From Geminicoccaceae bacterium (lineage in GTDB: Bacteria > Pseudomonadota > Alphaproteobacteria > Geminicoccales > Geminicoccaceae), in assembly GCA_020638465.1 (NCBI GenBank), contig JACKIM010000002.1, positions 124,001 through 188,000 of the forward strand: 64,000 nucleotides of DNA. Reading direction: 5' to 3'. The translations under genes and the position numbers were made by a program. Each line of letters starts with the position of its first letter. Within the stretch, counting starts at the first letter, position 1. Shown here in pieces: positions 8,731 to 16,748 of the stretch. The notes below the pieces were generated by a model. It was not told the DNA's origin, did not search any database, and worked only from the letters and a program-made list of their open reading frames with translations.

Positions 8731-8735
8731 ATGTC

Positions 8736-9515
8736 ATGGACAACATGCCCACGCTCTTCATCGGGCATGGCAGCCCGATGAATACTCTTGAGCACAACGC
8801 CTACACGGACGCATGGCGCGCTCTGGGCAAGGAGCTTCCCCGCCCGCGCGCGATCCTGGTGATTTCCGCGCACTGGTTCATCGGCTCCACCGTGGTCACC
8901 GCGATGCCCGAGCCGCGAACCATCCACGATTTCTACGGCTTTCCGCAGGAATTGTTCGATGTGCAATATCCCGCACCTGGCTCCCCCGAGTTGGCCGAGG
9001 AGGTAGCGGAACTGGCAAAGCCTGACTGGGTCGGCGCGGATATCGACCAGTGGGGGCTGGATCATGGCACCTGGAGCGTTCTCAAGCACATGTATCCCGA
9101 TGCGGATATCCCGGTGGTACAATTGTCGATCAATTCGCAAAAGCCGATGGAATATCACCTGCAACTTGGCGTGCGCCTTGCCGAATTGCGGAAGCGGGGC
9201 ATTCTGATCCTGGCGAGTGGCAACGTGGTTCACAATCTGCGTGCGATGGACTGGCGCAATCCCGATGGCAGTTTCGATTGGGCCTCCCGTTTCGACCAAG
9301 CGGCAGAAGAGCTGATAACAAGCGCCCCTGGCGATGTGCTGAAGCTGCTCGAACATCCTGATTATGCCAGAGCGGCCCCGACGCCCGACCACTTCATTCC
9401 GCTGCTCTACACTGCAGGCCTGGCGTCAGAAGACGGCTCGCTCGACCCATTTATCAAGGGCGTGACAATGGGATCGATTTCCATGACCAGCTACGGTTCA
9501 GGCCTGCCCGGATAA
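8736..9515 (+). CDS. Class III extradiol ring-cleavage dioxygenase (YgiD/DODA type)
   Basis: This is a 259-residue LigB-superfamily protein like YgiD, a 4,5-DOPA extradiol dioxygenase. The histidines expected of the metal site are in LFIGHGSPM near the N-terminus, VISAHWF, LDHGTWSVLKHMYP and NVVHNLRAMDW. It opens catecholic rings, and the bacterial physiological substrate is uncertain. The ATG at 8736 has no strong Shine-Dalgarno; coupling to the reductase gene is likely. A reductase, pirin and ring-cleaving enzyme together suggest quinone/catechol handling. Confidence 0.88.
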   Translation: MDNMPTLFIGHGSPMNTLEHNAYTDAWRALGKELPRPRAILVISAHWFIGSTVVTAMPEPRTIHDFYGFPQELFDVQYPAPGSPELAEEVAELAKPDWVGADIDQWGLDHGTWSVLKHMYPDADIPVVQLSINSQKPMEYHLQLGVRLAELRKRGILILASGNVVHNLRAMDWRNPDGSFDWASRFDQAAEELITSAPGDVLKLLEHPDYARAAPTPDHFIPLLYTAGLASEDGSLDPFIKGVTMGSISMTSYGSGLPG

Positions 9516-9566
9516 GCGAGCCGCGATGAGCGGTGCGATAGGGGCCTGTCGCGAAAAGGAAATGGT

Positions 9567-10913
9567 GTGACGCGAACGAACTTGCGATTGTTCTGGGGAT
9601 TCTGGATTGCAATGTGCGCAATCTGGCTGGCCCTGAACCCCGGGATCTTCACGGCTTCCGGCCTTTTTGCGGTCCGCGAGCTCTTCATTCAATGGACGGG
9701 GGTGCTCGGCATCGCCGCGATGAGCGTGGCGATGGTCCTGTCGATCCGCCCGCGCTGGATGGAAGCCCGGCTTGGCGGCCTCGACAAGATGTATCGCATC
9801 CACAAATGGCTTGGCATTGGTGTCCTGGGTGTGTCCGTGGTTCACTGGCTGTGGTCCGAGGCGCCCAAATGGGCGGTTGGCGCAGGGCTTCTTGCCCCGC
9901 CCGAACGCGGTCCGCGACCGGAAATCACCGATCCGGTACGCGCATATCTGGCCTCATTGCGCGGCACGGCCGAAGGGCTTGGCGAATGGGCCTTCTACGG
10001 CAGTGCAATCCTGCTCGTCATCGCCCTGATGGCAATCATTCCCTACCATGTGTTTCGCCTTACGCACCGCGTTTTCCCGGTGGTCTATCTCGTCCTGGTG
10101 TTCCACGCCGTCGTGCTGCTCGATTACGACATGTGGCCTACGCCCGTCGGGCTGGTCACGGCGCTGCTGCTGGCGGGGGGCAGCTATGCCGCGGTGGTTT
10201 CACTGCTGGGGGCAATAGGCAGGGGACGTCGGGTCGCGGGCAAGATCGCGGCCTTGCACAACTTTTCGGGCGTCAGTTCCCTCGAAAGTGAAATACGGTT
10301 GAGTGCCGGTTGGCCCGGCCACAAGGCCGGCCAGTTCGCCTTCGTGAAATCGAAGCGGTGGGAAGGGGCTCATCCTTACACCATTGCCTCGGCATGGAAT
10401 CCCGACGATCCGAAGATCACCTTTGTGACCAAGGAACTGGGCGACCACACTTCCACCCTCGCCGAAAACCTGAAGCCGGGGCAGCCGGTAACGGTCGAAG
10501 GCCCGTATGGCTGCTTTACCTTCGACGATGACCTGCCGCGACAAATCTGGGTCGGCGCAGGCATCGGCATCACCCCGTTCATCGCCCGGCTGAAGGAGAT
10601 GGCCGGAGCTTCCCCTGATGTGCTCCGACCGGAGATCGACCTGTTTCACTCGACCCGGGAGGTGGACGAAGGCGCACTGGATCGCCTTGTCGCCGATGCC
10701 CATGCTGCGAATGTGCGGCTGCATCTGCTGATCGATGAACGCCATGGCCGCCTGAACGGCGAACGCATTCGCGAAATCGTCAGCAAGTGGCGTGATGCCA
10801 GTATCTGGTTCTGCGGGCCGAGCGGGTTTGGCAACAGCCTGCGCGCGGATTTCGCGGGCAAGGGAATGGATACGGACGCCCGCTTCCACCAGGAACTTTT
10901 TGCAATGCGATAG
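9567..10913 (+). CDS. Ferric-reductase-like transmembrane flavoprotein
   Basis: This 448-residue protein has six or so membrane helices in its first 220 residues and an FNR-type FAD/NAD(P)H reductase in its second half. Candidate haem ligands are histidines in YRIHKWLG, VSVVHWLW, RLTHRVF and LVFHAVVL. FAD binding is suggested by HPYTIASAW, nucleotide binding by VGAGIGITPF and WFCGPSGFG. This is the layout of the NOX/ferric reductase family, which moves electrons across the membrane to iron, oxygen or a partner protein. The start is GTG with AAAAGGAAA upstream. It is the last gene of the plus-strand run beginning with the FMN reductase. Confidence 0.85.
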   Translation: MTRTNLRLFWGFWIAMCAIWLALNPGIFTASGLFAVRELFIQWTGVLGIAAMSVAMVLSIRPRWMEARLGGLDKMYRIHKWLGIGVLGVSVVHWLWSEAPKWAVGAGLLAPPERGPRPEITDPVRAYLASLRGTAEGLGEWAFYGSAILLVIALMAIIPYHVFRLTHRVFPVVYLVLVFHAVVLLDYDMWPTPVGLVTALLLAGGSYAAVVSLLGAIGRGRRVAGKIAALHNFSGVSSLESEIRLSAGWPGHKAGQFAFVKSKRWEGAHPYTIASAWNPDDPKITFVTKELGDHTSTLAENLKPGQPVTVEGPYGCFTFDDDLPRQIWVGAGIGITPFIARLKEMAGASPDVLRPEIDLFHSTREVDEGALDRLVADAHAANVRLHLLIDERHGRLNGERIREIVSKWRDASIWFCGPSGFGNSLRADFAGKGMDTDARFHQELFAMR

Positions 10914-10962
10914 TGCATCGATCCAGACAGATCATGCTGATCTGTCTGGATAAATTGATGCA
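10914..10962. promoter_or_regulatory. Near-perfect palindrome after the flavoprotein gene
   Basis: ATCCAGACAGATCA (10921-10934) is followed by TGC and its exact complement (10938-10951): 14-bp arms with a 3-bp centre. A second outer pair, TGCATC (10914-10919) and GATGCA (10957-10962), extends the symmetry. It begins right after the stop codon. It could be a rho-dependent-type hairpin terminator or an operator; there is no T-run. Confidence 0.75.
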
Positions 10963-11436
10963 AAAACAAGAAACTAGCACCCGTCCGGGCCTGACCGCGG
11001 GACATCCTGCCGCCATCCGACAATTCCGGGGCCTGTCCGGCGTCTTTCACCGCAAACGCTGTGGTCGTCATGCCTCAGTCAGCCGGTACGCGCGCCATGC
11101 AATCCTTCACGAATTGCATGGCCTTGCCGCAGCATGATAAAAAATTGTCCCGGGCCGTGGATGAGGCGATGTGAGCGGCTCCCTCCGATGGCGAAAGGCG
11201 ATGGATGTTTCGCTTCCAGGGGGAATTGCGGGAAAGGCGACGATGTCGCGCAGTTCCTTGCCATGGAGATGTCATCTCGTGGGCCGCCGATTGTGATGCT
11301 GATCGACAGTTAACGTTGAAATCCGATTGCCATTAATGTTTCGGTAAAGGATTGCAGCTAGGTTCTTGGGAAGTGAGGCTGGCCATGGCGGCCATGACCT
11401 CTCACAGGTGCTTGAGGCCAGAGATTGGGCAGGTGA
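10963..11436. other. Intergenic region before rfbC
   Basis: About 470 bp without a supportable gene. It contains a 9-bp inverted repeat (CCATGCAAT at 11095-11103, ATTGCATGG at 11113-11121) and, close to rfbC, TTAA-N7-GTAA at 11333-11347. Short minus-strand frames around 11075-11275 have no recognisable domain. Confidence 0.5.
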
Positions 11437-12027
11437 ATGGAGCTCGTCAACACTGCGATTCCCGACGTCAAGATCATCAGGCCGAAGAAATTTGGTGATC
11501 ACCGCGGGTTCTTCTCGGAAGTCTACAGCAAGCGTTCCTTCGAGGATGCGGGGCTGAATTTCGATTTCATTCAGGACAATCACTCGCGATCGTCCCAAAG
11601 GGGAACGATTCGCGGTCTGCATTTCCAGTCTCCGCCCTTTGCCCAGACCAAGCTCGTGCGCGTGCTTCATGGAGCGATCCTCGATGTCGCGGTCGATATC
11701 CGCAAGGGCTCGCCCTGGTATGGCCAGCATGTCGCGGTCGAACTGACGGATGAAGCCTGGAACCAGCTCCTGGTGCCGCGCGGCTTTGCCCATGGCTTCA
11801 TGACCCTGACCGAGGACACCGAGGTGTTCTACAAGGTCGATGCCGATTATTCGCCGGCCCATGACAAGGGTGTCATGTGGAATGATCCGGATATCGGCAT
11901 CGACTGGCCGCTTGACGGTATCGAGGCTGTGCTCTCCGACAAGGATACGCGCCAGCCCCCGTTCGCCTCCTTGGAGGATTTCTTCGTCTATTCCGGCGCC
12001 AATTCGCGGCAGACCGTCGACAACTGA
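11437..12027 (+). CDS. rfbC: dTDP-4-dehydrorhamnose 3,5-epimerase
   Basis: This 196-residue cupin-fold RmlC has the expected features: the catalytic His in IRGLHFQSPP, the Asp of the His-Asp dyad in LDVAVDIRKGSP, and a Tyr in DTEVFYKVD. It epimerises C3 and C5 of dTDP-4-keto-6-deoxyglucose in dTDP-L-rhamnose synthesis; relatives perform only the C3 step for other dTDP sugars. It is followed after 14 bp by an SDR and then rfbA, but rfbB and rfbD are not in the window. The ribosome site is weak (GGCAGGTGA). Confidence 0.9.
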   Translation: MELVNTAIPDVKIIRPKKFGDHRGFFSEVYSKRSFEDAGLNFDFIQDNHSRSSQRGTIRGLHFQSPPFAQTKLVRVLHGAILDVAVDIRKGSPWYGQHVAVELTDEAWNQLLVPRGFAHGFMTLTEDTEVFYKVDADYSPAHDKGVMWNDPDIGIDWPLDGIEAVLSDKDTRQPPFASLEDFFVYSGANSRQTVDN

Positions 12028-12041
12028 TCGGGAGATTTCTG

Positions 12042-13094
12042 ATGGAAAGAGTTCTTGTCACCGGCGCCGGTGGCTATATCGGCACCACGCTCGTGCCGAT
12101 GCTGCTTGAGGCGGGTTATCAGGTGCGTGCCATCGACCGGTTCTTCTTCGGCGGCGATCTGCTGACCGAGCACCCCCGGCTCGAACGGATCAAGGCGGAC
12201 AGCCGCCGGCTTTCGGCTGACTATTTCCGCAATGTCGACCATGTCATCGACCTCGTTGCCATTTCGAATGACCCGAGTGGCGAGCTGTTCCAGGACGCCA
12301 CCTACGAGATCAATCACGAATCGCGGGTCGCCTGTGCGCGGATGGCGAAGATGGCGGGCGTGAAGCGCTATGTGCTGCCATCATCCTGCAGCATCTATGG
12401 TTTTCAGGACCCGTCGGTGGTTTGCGACGAGACCTTCAAGACCAATCCGCTCACCACCTATGCGAAGGCCAATGAACTGGCCGAACACGGGGTGTTTCCG
12501 CTGGCCGATGACAATTTCTGTGTGGTCGTCCTGCGCCAGTCGACGGTCTATGGCTACAGTCCGCGCATGCGTTTCGACCTGGCCATCAATGGCATGACCT
12601 ATGGGGCGTGGAAGACGGGTGTGCTGCCGCTGATGCGCGACGGCTCGCAGTGGCGGCCCATGGTGCATGTTCACGATACGGCGCGCGCGCAGATGTTCAT
12701 GCTCACGGCTCCTGTCGAAAGGGTGAATGGTCAGCTGTTCAATGTTGGCTCGGATGCCAACAACTATCAGCTTGGCCCGCTTGCCGAGGTGATCGCCGAG
12801 GCCGTGCCGCGTGATGTCCGCATCGAGTGGTATGGCGATGCCGATCACCGTTCCTACCGCGTCGCCTTCGACAAGATCGAATCGCTTGGCTGGAAGGCAG
12901 AGAAGGTCGCAGTCGACGGCGTGAGGGAGATCGTCGAGCGGCTGGAGAACGGCACGCTGGACCGGACCACGCGTACCATTACGCTCGACTGGTATCAGGA
13001 ACTGGTCCGCTGGCAGAAGATTGTCCACGAGGCCGAGCTGGGTGGATCGATGATCAACCTTCAGGCAAGCGGGTCGAGTCTCAAGACCGGCTGA
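12042..13094 (+). CDS. NAD-dependent nucleotide-sugar epimerase/dehydratase (extended SDR)
   Basis: This 350-residue extended SDR has the Rossmann motif GAGGYIG at residues 8-14, the SSCSIYG block at 113-119 and TVYGYSPRMRFDLAING, typical of sugar epimerase/dehydratases. The usual catalytic YxxxK reads Tyr139-A-K-A-Asn143 here, so the lysine position is Asn and the nearest Lys is at +2. Either this subfamily uses another residue or catalysis is altered. Between rfbC and rfbA it probably acts on a dTDP-sugar, though the product cannot be assigned. The start follows GGGAGA-type spacing after rfbC. Confidence 0.82.
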   Translation: MERVLVTGAGGYIGTTLVPMLLEAGYQVRAIDRFFFGGDLLTEHPRLERIKADSRRLSADYFRNVDHVIDLVAISNDPSGELFQDATYEINHESRVACARMAKMAGVKRYVLPSSCSIYGFQDPSVVCDETFKTNPLTTYAKANELAEHGVFPLADDNFCVVVLRQSTVYGYSPRMRFDLAINGMTYGAWKTGVLPLMRDGSQWRPMVHVHDTARAQMFMLTAPVERVNGQLFNVGSDANNYQLGPLAEVIAEAVPRDVRIEWYGDADHRSYRVAFDKIESLGWKAEKVAVDGVREIVERLENGTLDRTTRTITLDWYQELVRWQKIVHEAELGGSMINLQASGSSLKTG

Positions 13095-13242
13095 CAGCGG
13101 GCGCCCGGACGGCTTTCGGGTTCCGCGAGCCTGGAGAGCCGTTCGGTCGAAGTCGTTTCTTCCTCGGGCCGGGGCGGTGTCGGATGGTCATCGGTCCCGT
13201 CCAGAGGATGGCCATCATCCGATGACAAAACGGGATCTGCGC

Positions 13243-14157
13243 ATGTGGAAGGGCATCATTCTGGCGGGCGGTTCGGGCACGCGCCTGTACCCCATCACCC
13301 GGGCGGTCTGCAAGCAACTCTTGCCGATCTTCGACAAGCCGCTGATCTATTTCCCGCTGACAACGCTGATGCTGGCCGGGATACGCGACATCCTGATCAT
13401 TACGACACCTGAGGACCAGTGGCAGTTCAAGACCCTGCTCAAGGATGGAAGTCAATGGGGTCTGCGCATCAGCTATGCCCAGCAGGCGCGTCCCGAAGGG
13501 TTGGCGCAGGCATTCCTGATCGGCAAGGATTTCATCGGCGGTGATAACTGCTCGCTGGTGCTCGGGGACAACATCTATTTCGGTCACTACCTGCGCGCCG
13601 ACCTGCAGCGCGTCACGCAGCAGCGCGAGGGTGCCACCGTTTTCGGCTATCGGGTCACCGATCCCGAGCGCTACGGCGTGGTCGAGTTCGACGGGCGGGG
13701 CAGGGCGGTGAGCATCGAGGAAAAGCCGCAGAAGCCGCGTTCCAATTATGCGGTCACCGGACTGTATTTCTACGATAACCGGGTCGTCGACATTGCCCGC
13801 GGCCTCAAGCCGTCGGCTCGGGGTGAATACGAGATCACCGACCTGAACAAGGTCTATCTGGGCGAGGGGAAGCTCCGGGTCGAGCGCATGGGACGGGGCT
13901 ATGCCTGGTTCGATGCGGGGACCCACGACAGCCTGTTGCAGGCGGGCGAGTTCGTGCGCACGATCCAGCAGCGGCAAGGGTTCCAGGTCGCCTGTCCGGA
14001 GGAGATCGCCTACCTGCTCGGCTATATCGACGCCGACCGCCTGCGCGAACTCGCCGAGCCGCTGACCAAGACCGCCTACGGGCGCTATCTGCTCGACGTG
14101 GTGCTCTCCGACGAACCCTGGAAAGCGGGAGACGTCAACGGTCGCCTCGTCGCCTGA
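13243..14157 (+). CDS. rfbA: Glucose-1-phosphate thymidylyltransferase
   Basis: This 304-residue RmlA has the nucleotide-binding start KGIILAGGSGTRLYPIT, then KQLLPIFDKPLIYFPL, LVLGDNIYFG and the EEKP motif. It makes dTDP-glucose from glucose-1-phosphate and dTTP, the entry step of dTDP-sugar synthesis. ATG 13243 gives the family's standard N-terminus (MWKGIILAGG); an in-frame ATG at 13222 would add seven residues and has an AGAGGATG upstream, so it is possible. It lies about 150 bp after the SDR gene and is probably in the same unit. Confidence 0.92.
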   Translation: MWKGIILAGGSGTRLYPITRAVCKQLLPIFDKPLIYFPLTTLMLAGIRDILIITTPEDQWQFKTLLKDGSQWGLRISYAQQARPEGLAQAFLIGKDFIGGDNCSLVLGDNIYFGHYLRADLQRVTQQREGATVFGYRVTDPERYGVVEFDGRGRAVSIEEKPQKPRSNYAVTGLYFYDNRVVDIARGLKPSARGEYEITDLNKVYLGEGKLRVERMGRGYAWFDAGTHDSLLQAGEFVRTIQQRQGFQVACPEEIAYLLGYIDADRLRELAEPLTKTAYGRYLLDVVLSDEPWKAGDVNGRLVA

Positions 14158-14214
14158 CCGATTCGCGACGTGGCGCGGGGAGGCGTGACTTCCCGTGCGG
14201 ATTGAAGGATCACG

Positions 14215-14244
14215 GATGCCGGTGCGTCGTCGCGCGCCGGCATC
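14215..14244 (+). terminator. Hairpin after rfbA
   Basis: GATGCCGG (14215-14222) pairs with CCGGCATC (14237-14244), followed by TTGTCGTCCTGT. It lies 58 bp past the rfbA stop and is a weak terminator candidate. The remaining 14158-14454 spacer shows nothing else recognisable. Confidence 0.45.
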
Positions 14245-14454
14245 TTGTCGTCCTGTCAAGTCTACTGCGCTGATTTGCCCGCGGGAATCATTGACGCAGT
14301 GTCAAAGAGTCGTGGCATGGTAGGCAGGTGTCCGACCGGCGGGTAGACGTCGCTTCATCAACGCGGAGGCTAAGCGACACATGCCTGATGTTCAGAGGTT
14401 TGCATCGAGGTCCCGGCCCGCCATCCGCGAAGACAACAACAAGGGAGTTGGTAA

Positions 14455-14715
14455 ATGGAGCAACGCAGCAGCGATACGGCGTACTGGAACGCCAATATCC
14501 GGCTGGTGAAAATCTGTCTCGTGATCTGGGCGGTCGTTTCCTTCGGCTTCGGCATCATCCTGCGGCCGATGCTCTCCGGCATAGCCGTCGGCGGAACCGA
14601 TCTGGGCTTCTGGTTCGCCCAGCAGGGATCGATCCTGGTCTTCCTGTTCCTCATCTTTTTCTACGCGGTAGTGATGAACGCGATCGATCGCAAGTACGGC
14701 GTCGACGAAGCCTGA
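14455..14715 (+). CDS. DUF4212 small membrane subunit of a sodium:solute symporter
   Basis: This 86-residue protein has two membrane helices (about residues 20-42 and 55-75). The segment SGIAVGGTDLGFWFAQQGSI between them, together with the hydrophilic YWNANI start, is the DUF4212 signature. DUF4212 proteins are nearly always encoded directly before a VC_2705-type acetate-family symporter and are taken to be its small subunit. Here the symporter starts 22 bp downstream. An AAGGGAG site precedes the ATG. Confidence 0.9.
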   Translation: MEQRSSDTAYWNANIRLVKICLVIWAVVSFGFGIILRPMLSGIAVGGTDLGFWFAQQGSILVFLFLIFFYAVVMNAIDRKYGVDEA

Positions 14716-14737
14716 CGTCCGAGGGAGAGCTTCAACA

Positions 14738-16507
14738 ATGGATCAATATACCCTGAACCTGCTGGTGGTGGGCGCGACTTTCGCGCTCTACATCGGCATC
14801 GCGATCTGGGCCCGGGCGGGTTCGACTTCGGAATTCTATGCCGCCGGTCGTGGTGTTCACCCGGTCACCAACGGCATGGCGACGGCCGCGGACTGGATGT
14901 CGGCCGCCTCGTTCATCTCCATGGCCGGCCTCATCGCCTTCGTCGGCTACGACAATTCGACCTTCCTGATGGGCTGGACCGGCGGTTACGTGCTGCTCGC
15001 CATGCTGCTCGCGCCCTATCTGCGCAAGTTCGGCAAGTTCACCGTGCCGGAGTTCATCGGCGACCGCTTCTATTCGACCACCGCCCGTCTGGTCGCCGTG
15101 ATCTGCCTGATCGTCGCCTCGATCACCTACGTCATCGGCCAGATGACCGGCGTGGGTGTCGCCTTCTCGCGCTTCCTTGAGGTCGACAGCGCCACCGGTC
15201 TCTACATCGGTGCCGCCATCGTCTTCCTGTATGCGGTGCTCGGCGGCATGAAGGGCATCACCTACACGCAGGTGGCGCAGTATTGCGTGCTGATCCTCGC
15301 CTACACCATCCCGGCCATATTCATCTCGCTGCAACTCACCGGCGTGGCCCTGCCTCCGCTGGGGCTGTTCTCTGAACACACGGCATCCGGCATACCCCTG
15401 CTGGCCAAGCTCGACCAGACCATCCACGATCTGGGCTTCGCCACCTATACCGGGCATCACACCAACACGCTCAACATGGTGCTCTTCACCCTGTCGCTGA
15501 TGATCGGCACCGCCGGCCTGCCGCATGTCATCATCCGCTTCTTCACGGTTCCCAGGGTCTCGGACGCCCGCTGGTCGGCCGGCTGGGCACTGGTGTTCAT
15601 CGCATTGCTCTACCTGGTCGCTCCCGCCGTGGGTGCAATGGCCCGACTCAACCTGGTCGACACCATCTACCAGCACGGTCCCCAGGAAGCGCCGATCGAC
15701 TACGATCATCGTCCGCAGTGGATGAAGAACTGGGAAACGACCGGGTTGCTCCAGTATGAGGACAAGAACGGCGACGGTCTCATCCAGTTCTACAACGACA
15801 AGTCCGAGGCCTTTGCCGCCACGGCTGCCGAGCGGGGCTGGCAGGGATCGGAACTGACCGTGAACCAGGATATCCTGGTGCTGGCCAATCCCGAGATCGC
15901 GCAACTTCCCGGCTGGGTCATCGCCCTTGTCGCTGCCGGCGGTCTTGCCGCCGCCCTGTCGACGGCTGCCGGTCTGCTGCTGGCCATCTCCTCGGCCATC
16001 AGTCACGACCTGCTCAAGGGGACGATCGCCAGGGGCATCTCCGAAAAGGGCGAGCTGCTCGCGGCGCGCATCTCGATGGCGGTCGCCATTGTGGTCGCGA
16101 CCTATCTGGGGCTCAACCCGCCGGGCTTTGCCGCACAGACGGTGGCACTGGCCTTCGGTCTCGCCGCGGCATCGATCTTCCCGGTCCTGATGATGGGCAT
16201 CTTCTCCAAGCGCATCAACAATCGCGGTGCGGTTGCGGGCATGCTGTCCGGGCTGATCTTCACCATCGTCTACATCTTCGTCTACAAGGGCTGGTTCTTC
16301 CTTCCGGACACCAACCAGCTCCCCGACACGCCCGATAACTGGATCTTCGGCATTTCGCCGCTGTCCATCGGCTCTGTCGGTGCCATCGTGAACTTCGTGG
16401 TGGCCTACTTCGTTTCCAACGCGACCGAGGAGCCTCCACAGGAAATCCAGGATCTCGTGGAAAGCATTCGCGTGCCGCGTGGTGCAGGTACGGCTGTCTC
16501 CCACTGA
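14738..16507 (+). CDS. Sodium:solute symporter, acetate-type (VC_2705 subfamily)
   Basis: This 589-residue SSS-family transporter has about 13 membrane helices. The segments EFYAAGRGVHPVTNGMATAADWMSAASFI and DRFYSTTARL near the N-terminus and GLAAALSTAAGLLLAISSAI later are SSS/ActP signatures. A hydrophilic loop around residues 305-380 (ending near LVLANPEIAQLPGW) is typical of the VC_2705 group paired with DUF4212. The likely substrate is acetate or a similar short carboxylate; that is family inference. A strong hairpin follows the stop, and downstream lies a signalling gene set often linked to these transporters. Confidence 0.9.
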   Translation: MDQYTLNLLVVGATFALYIGIAIWARAGSTSEFYAAGRGVHPVTNGMATAADWMSAASFISMAGLIAFVGYDNSTFLMGWTGGYVLLAMLLAPYLRKFGKFTVPEFIGDRFYSTTARLVAVICLIVASITYVIGQMTGVGVAFSRFLEVDSATGLYIGAAIVFLYAVLGGMKGITYTQVAQYCVLILAYTIPAIFISLQLTGVALPPLGLFSEHTASGIPLLAKLDQTIHDLGFATYTGHHTNTLNMVLFTLSLMIGTAGLPHVIIRFFTVPRVSDARWSAGWALVFIALLYLVAPAVGAMARLNLVDTIYQHGPQEAPIDYDHRPQWMKNWETTGLLQYEDKNGDGLIQFYNDKSEAFAATAAERGWQGSELTVNQDILVLANPEIAQLPGWVIALVAAGGLAAALSTAAGLLLAISSAISHDLLKGTIARGISEKGELLAARISMAVAIVVATYLGLNPPGFAAQTVALAFGLAAASIFPVLMMGIFSKRINNRGAVAGMLSGLIFTIVYIFVYKGWFFLPDTNQLPDTPDNWIFGISPLSIGSVGAIVNFVVAYFVSNATEEPPQEIQDLVESIRVPRGAGTAVSH

Positions 16508-16517
16508 CCCGCCGCGA

Positions 16518-16547
16518 CCGGTCCGCTTCCTCCGGGAAGCGGACCGG
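16518..16547 (+). terminator. Strong hairpin after the symporter gene
   Basis: CCGGTCCGCTTCC (16518-16530) and GGAAGCGGACCGG (16535-16547) form a perfect 13-bp stem with a TCCG loop, 10 bp after the symporter stop. No T-tract follows, so termination may be partial. Confidence 0.7.
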
Positions 16548-16641
16548 CTGCAGCAAGGTCGGCATGTCGGGCGGTGCAGGGGTCATCACGACACGGCATC
16601 GCCTTTTTTTTCAGGAACTGTCTTTCATGTCGTTTGACAAT

Positions 16642-16683
16642 GAGTTGATGAAATTCCGATGGCTGTCGGCATTTCATCAACTC
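16642..16683. promoter_or_regulatory. 13-bp perfect inverted repeat upstream of the DUF294 gene
   Basis: GAGTTGATGAAAT (16642-16654) is exactly complementary to ATTTCATCAACTC (16671-16683), with a 16-bp spacer holding a further CCG/CGG pair. It lies about 65 bp before the DUF294 start, so it may be an operator or a long leader hairpin. Confidence 0.7.
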
Positions 16684-16748
16684 GCTGTTAAAGTCGGAAC
16701 GGTTGACCAGGCACTTCCGGCATGGTCGCAAACATGGGGTTCAAGCCG

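Noticed and set aside
14732..16504. A 590-codon minus-strand open frame over the symporter gene
   Set aside because: It is Asp/Gly/His/Arg-rich low-complexity sequence and the exact antisense of a strongly recognised transporter; a shadow of GC-rich codon use.
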